A stretch of DNA of 64,000 nt from an uncultured Kiloniellales bacterium (GTDB taxonomy: Bacteria > Pseudomonadota > Alphaproteobacteria > Kiloniellales > JAKSDN01): contig CAMYKD010000011.1 in assembly GCA_947258885.1 (NCBI GenBank), positions 5,834 to 69,833 on the forward strand, read 5' to 3'. Under the pieces are notes generated by a model that was not told the origin of the DNA, did not search any database, and was given only the letters and a program-made list of their open reading frames with translations. Position 1 is the stretch's first letter. Each line of letters starts with the position of its first letter. Made by a program: the position numbers and the translations under genes. This document shows, in pieces, positions 60,015 to 64,000 of this stretch.

Positions 60015-60379
60015 ATGGATTACGTGGTCAACAGGGTGGATCACTACCGGGTCCGGCATCATGGGACGAGCGCCTACGGACCGCAGGACCTAAAGGCGTG
60101 GCTCAGTCTCGCTTCTACCGGCCCGAGGCGCTGGAGTCCCGGCAGGACTGGATCGACCCGCTCGGCCGCCCGCAAGGCCACATGCCGATCGACGAGCTCG
60201 CCGCCGTGCTGGACATGCTGCGCAACGAACGGCCGGTCTATCTTCACTGGTCGGAGGCCTGGCGGCAGACCTGGCTGGATACCCGCGCCGAGCCGGTCCG
60301 CGAGGCGGCGGTGTCGGACCCCGCCCGTCCGGCCGACCAAACCGTGTTGCCGTTTTCCGTGCGCCCCAGGAAACCGTAA
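60015..60379 (+). pseudogene. Small hypothetical gene, apparently frameshifted near 60100
   Basis: N-terminal [31 protein letters not shown] in frame 60015; protein-like continuation [65 protein letters not shown] in the frame of 59726. Confidence 0.5.
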
Positions 60380-60495
60380 GCCGAAGATTCGTGCTGCGCC
60401 GGCGGCCCGCGCCCGGTAGTGTGGCGCGGGCGGGCCGCTCCGGCGTATCGACGCCGGGCGCCCGCCCGTTCCGATCGACCAGCAAAGAGGCCGGC

Positions 60496-61182
60496 ATGAC
60501 CTACGTGGTTCCCTTTCCCGAGGCTCCCTCGCTCGACGTCGTCGGCGAGGGCGGGCGCTTTCCCGTGCGCCGCATCTTCTGCGTCGGCCGCAACTACGCG
60601 GCCCATGCGCGCGAGATGGGCAAGGACCCGGACCGCGAGCCGCCGTTCTTCTTCATGAAGCCGGCCGAGGCCATCGTGCCGAGCGGCGCCAAGCTCCCCT
60701 ATCCCCCCTTCACCCGGGATCTCCATCACGAGATCGAGCTGGTGGCGGCGATCGGCCGGGAGGGCGCGGAGATCGCGGAAAGCGCGGCGCTCGATTACGT
60801 CTACGGCTATGCCGTGGGGATCGACCTGACCTGCCGCGACCTGCAGGCCGAGGCGAAAAAGATGGGCCGCCCCTGGGAGGTCGCCAAGGGCTTCGACCGC
60901 TCCGCGCCCTGCGGCGCGGTCCAACCGGCCAGCGCCATCGGCCATCCCGCGTCCGGGCCGATCTGGCTCAGGGTCGGCGACGAGCCGAAGCAATCCGGCG
61001 ACCTGGCGGAGCTGATCTGGCCGGTGCCGGCGCTGATCTCGATCCTGTCGCGCACCTTCCGGCTGCTGCCGGGCGACCTGATCTTCACCGGGACCCCGGC
61101 GGGCGTCGGACCGCTCGCCCGCGGCGACCGCGTGACCGGCGGTGTCGAGGGCGTCGGAACGGTCGAGATCGAGATCGTGTGA
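60496..61182 (+). CDS. Fumarylacetoacetate hydrolase family protein
   Basis: [67 protein letters not shown]...[15 protein letters not shown]. Confidence 0.95.
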   Translation: MTYVVPFPEAPSLDVVGEGGRFPVRRIFCVGRNYAAHAREMGKDPDREPPFFFMKPAEAIVPSGAKLPYPPFTRDLHHEIELVAAIGREGAEIAESAALDYVYGYAVGIDLTCRDLQAEAKKMGRPWEVAKGFDRSAPCGAVQPASAIGHPASGPIWLRVGDEPKQSGDLAELIWPVPALISILSRTFRLLPGDLIFTGTPAGVGPLARGDRVTGGVEGVGTVEIEIV

Positions 61183-61290
61183 GGCGTCCTCGCCCGCGGT
61201 CGCGCCGCTGTTCGAGATTGCGGCCGCACCGCTGCCGCTGCCGCATCTGAACCGAGAGACGCCGCGGGTAGAGTCGACGGCGCCTGCCGG

Positions 61291-61734
61291 CAACGAGATC
61301 ATGGGGCCGACGCTCTACGGCGAGGCGCTCAGGTCCATGAAGGCGCCCGGCACGGCCTACGACAACCCGCTCCTGGGCAAGGACCCGCAGTCGGCGCACA
61401 TGAAGGACTACTACAACGGTCCCAACGACAGTCGCGGCGTGCCATCAACAGCGGAATCGTGAACCGGGCGTTCTATCTCGCCGCCACGGACCAGATCGGT
61501 ACCCAGGACGCCGCCAAAATCTGGTATCATGCGCTGCAGAACCTGTGGCCGACGGCGGACTTCAACGACGCCGTGGAGGTCATCGTCGAGTCCGCGGGGA
61601 CCCTGGTCGGAGACGGCGTCGTGCCCGAGGGCACGACCCAGACCGTGCGCCTGGCCTTCAAGGACGTCGGGCTGCCGACCCGACCCGGAGCCCGGCCCCG
61701 CCGGTATCGCGCAGGTCGAACGCGGCCCAGGTAG
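61291..61734 (+). pseudogene. C-terminal remnant of an M4 (thermolysin/protealysin-like) metallopeptidase, N-truncated and frameshifted
   Basis: GNEIMGPTLYGEALRSMKAPGTAYDNPLLGKDPQSAHMKDYYNGPNDSRGV | INSGIVNRAFYLAATDQIGTQDAAKIWYHALQNLWPTADFNDAVEVIVESAGTL; frame change at ~61442 where GTG CAC ATC AAC would be expected. Confidence 0.85.
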
Positions 61735-61774
61735 GCCCGGCCTGCGGGCGGCAACGCGGGGAAGGGATCAGGCG

Positions 61775-62245
61775 ATGTACATCGAGGTCGAATTTTCCGG
61801 CGGCTACGGCAGCCTCTTCGCCGCCAAGCCGCTCGGCTATCGTGCCGACACGGAGGAACTGCCCGAAGAGCTGCGCGACAGGTTGCTCAAGCTGATCCGC
61901 GAGTCCGGCATCCTGGAGCTGGAACCCGCGCCGCAAGCCGGCGGCCCCGGCCCGCAGCGCGACGTCTTCACCGACAGCCTGATCCTCGGCGAGGGGGCCG
62001 AGGCGAAAGCCTTCGCCTTCGACGATGCCAGCGCACCGCCCGCCGTGCGGCCCCTTCCGAACGCTTTGCGCGAGCTCGCCATGGCGGAGCGGCTGCCCGG
62101 TGAGGCGCCCGCCACGGCGCACCGCGATGGTCCTTGGCGAAGCCGCCGCGACTCCCGGCCCGCTCATTGCCGAGACGCTTTCCGCCGCCTTGCCGCCGAG
62201 AGGTTCAGCAGCTCGACCAGAACGGAGAAGGCGATCGCGAAATAG
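61775..62245 (+). CDS. Emfourin-like M4 peptidase inhibitor
   Basis: MYIEVEFSGGYGSLFAAKPLGYRADTEELPEELRDRLLKLIRESGILELEP...DVFTDSLILGEGAEAKAFAFDDASAPPAVRPLPNALRELAM; immediately downstream of the M4 peptidase remnant. Confidence 0.7.
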   Translation: MYIEVEFSGGYGSLFAAKPLGYRADTEELPEELRDRLLKLIRESGILELEPAPQAGGPGPQRDVFTDSLILGEGAEAKAFAFDDASAPPAVRPLPNALRELAMAERLPGEAPATAHRDGPWRSRRDSRPAHCRDAFRRLAAERFSSSTRTEKAIAK

Positions 62246-62889
62246 AGGTAGCCGCGCGGGATGTGGAAATGCAGCCCGTCGGCCACCAGGGCGATCCCGA
62301 TCAGCAGCAGGAAGCTGAGCGCCAGCATCTTGGTCGTGGGGTGGCGCGAGATGAACCCGCTGACCGCCGCGGCGGCGAAGAACATGACCGCGACGGCGAT
62401 GATCACCGCGGTGATCATGATCGGAAGATGCCTGGTCATGCCGACCGCCGTGATGATCGAGTCGAGCGAGAAGATCAGGTCGAGCAGCATGATCTGGGCG
62501 ATCACCAGCCCGAAGCTCCCCTGCGCCGGGCCCTGATCCGCCTCATGATCCTCGCCCTCGACGCTGCGGTGGATCTCCAGCGTCGCCTTGACGAGAAGAA
62601 AGAGGCCGCCGGCGAGCAGGATCAGATCGCGCCAGGACAGGGCGAAGTCGAACACCGTGATGGCCGGGGCGGTAAGCCCAATGATCCAGGCGATGGCGGC
62701 AAGCAGGGCGAGACGCATCACCAGGGCCGCGCCGAGCCCGATCGCCCGCGCCTTGGCCCGCTGTTCGGCCGGCAAGCGCTCGGCCACTAGGGAGATGAAG
62801 ATGACGTTGTCGATCCCGAGCACGATCTCGAGCGCGGTCAAGGTGAGCAGCGCGCCCCAGATCTGAGGATCCGTCAACCAGTCCAACAT
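62164..62889 (-). CDS. TerC family integral membrane protein
   Basis: MLDWLTDPQIWGALLTLTALEIVLGIDNVIFISLVAERLPAEQRAKARAIGLGAALVMRL...IMLLDLIFSLDSIITAVGM. Confidence 0.95.
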   Translation of the reverse strand: MLDWLTDPQIWGALLTLTALEIVLGIDNVIFISLVAERLPAEQRAKARAIGLGAALVMRLALLAAIAWIIGLTAPAITVFDFALSWRDLILLAGGLFLLVKATLEIHRSVEGEDHEADQGPAQGSFGLVIAQIMLLDLIFSLDSIITAVGMTRHLPIMITAVIIAVAVMFFAAAAVSGFISRHPTTKMLALSFLLLIGIALVADGLHFHIPRGYLYFAIAFSVLVELLNLSAARRRKASRQ

Positions 62890-63297
62890 GCGAGCCTCCC
62901 CGATGCTGTTTGTTTCAGGCCGTTCCACGGCCGGCAGGAATATCTAGCCGCTTCCGTGCTCGCGCACGAGCGTCATGACGGCTGGTCGCAGTCGGCGCGC
63001 GGCTCCTGCCACAGCTGCGCAGAGCTGCCTGCACGCGAAAGGCGCTCGACTCGGGCGGCCGGCGTCCTTGACACGGGTATTCTCTGAAACGATGGTAAAT
63101 TGCAGGTCGCGCACGCTATCGCCGGACAACGAACAGATCACGGCGCGGCGATCGCTTTCCAAGACCGGTTGATGCAGGGGCGAAGGACCGCAGCCGTGAA
63201 GAGGTACATTTCCTTCCCGCGAGTCGAAGGCGCCGGCGCCTTCGGCGCCATAGACCGGGAGCTCCAGGCCTACCAGGGAGCGCCGTGAGTGCCGTCC

Positions 63298-64000
63298 ATG
63301 GAGGAACCGCGATTTGCAGAGGGCCTGGGTGCCATCGCGGCCGACTTCGAGGGTTTCCTGGTCGACCAGTGGGGCGTGCTGCACGACGGTGCCGCGGCCT
63401 ATCCGGGCGCGCGCGAGTGCCTCGCGCGGCTGGCTGCGCTCGGCAAGCGGGTCGTGGTGCTGTCCAACTCGGGCCGGCGCGCCGCGCCCAACGCCGCGCT
63501 GCTGACCGAGATCGGCTTTTCGGCCGCGGACTATACCGCGATGGTCTCCTCGGGCGAGGTCGTCTGGCAGGCCTTCCGGGGCCGGATGGACCCCTATTTC
63601 GCCGGGCTCGGCCGGCGCTGCCTGCTGTTCAGCCGCCATGACGACCGCTCGGTCGTGGCAGGGCTCGACCTGGAGCTCGTCGCGACGGCCGGGCAGGCCG
63701 ACTTCATCCTGGTCAGCGGCTCGGAGGCGCCGGAGAAGACCTTGGCCGACTACGAGCCCTTCTTGGAGGACGGCGTCCGGCGCGGTCTACCCCTGGTCTG
63801 CGCCAACGCGGACTTGGTCCGCGTGTCCCCGGCGGGGCTGCTGCTCGGTCCCGGGTCGATCGCGCGTCGATACGAAGAACTGGGCGGCCGGGTCCGGTGG
63901 ATCGGCAAACCGAATCCGGAAATCTATGTCGCGGCCTTGGCGGCGCTGGGCGATCTGCCGCCGGGGCGGGTCGCGGCCGTCGGCGACTCGCTGGATCACG
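63298..64000 (+). CDS. TIGR01459-like HAD-type hydrolase (3' end cut by window edge)
   Basis: MEEPRFAEGLGAIAADFEGFLVDQWGVLHDGAAAYPGARECLARLAALGKRVVVLSNSGRR...IGKPNPEIYVAALAALGDLPPGRVAAVGDSLDH; no stop in window so absent from ORF track. Confidence 0.92.
   Translation, partial: MEEPRFAEGLGAIAADFEGFLVDQWGVLHDGAAAYPGARECLARLAALGKRVVVLSNSGRRAAPNAALLTEIGFSAADYTAMVSSGEVVWQAFRGRMDPYFAGLGRRCLLFSRHDDRSVVAGLDLELVATAGQADFILVSGSEAPEKTLADYEPFLEDGVRRGLPLVCANADLVRVSPAGLLLGPGSIARRYEELGGRVRWIGKPNPEIYVAALAALGDLPPGRVAAVGDSLDH

Noticed and set aside
63100-63288. 62-aa plus ORF before the HAD hydrolase
   Set aside because: No recognisable domain, and an overlapping minus-strand ORF is equally (im)plausible; insufficient support
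1-64000. CRISPR arrays, rRNA operons, prophage structural genes, complete transposase/integrase genes
   Set aside because: No regularly spaced repeats, rRNA signatures, capsid/terminase ORFs or recombinase motifs found on reading both strands

Overview
GC-rich alphaproteobacterial chromosome segment, probably Rhodospirillales-like (lineage is inferred from gene content and order). Most of the window is core genome:
- efp / thiE / hypothetical
- pqiABC
- tkt-fba(class I)-gap
- DUF4164-zapA-6S RNA-5-FTHF cyclo-ligase
- ymdB-like phosphoesterase
- yebC-ruvCAB-ybgC-tolQRAB-pal-cpoB-tilS-ftsH-folP-glmM-thiD
- serC-serA
- hisZ-purA
- rpoH-rluD
- one tRNA-Glu(CTC)

Accessory features between the core blocks:
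- a MocR/DUF1127/DMT/PhzF/cupin/GNAT cluster
- an MHYT protein with a Fur-like palindrome upstream
- two toxin-antitoxin modules (AbrB-Doc and Phd-VapC)
- a stand-alone SWIM-SNF2 helicase
- a short palindromic element with 22-bp terminal inverted repeats
- a dispersed-repeat-like inverted repeat

The observations most worth following up:
1. A predicted pseudokinase with a C-terminal TM helix, next to a small membrane protein.
2. A decayed M4 (thermolysin/protealysin-like) peptidase fragment beside a largely intact emfourin-like inhibitor.
3. A frameshift that splits tolA.
4. A frameshifted tandem duplicate of a small hypothetical gene.

All calls come from reading the sequence and the supplied translations. 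No database search was run.
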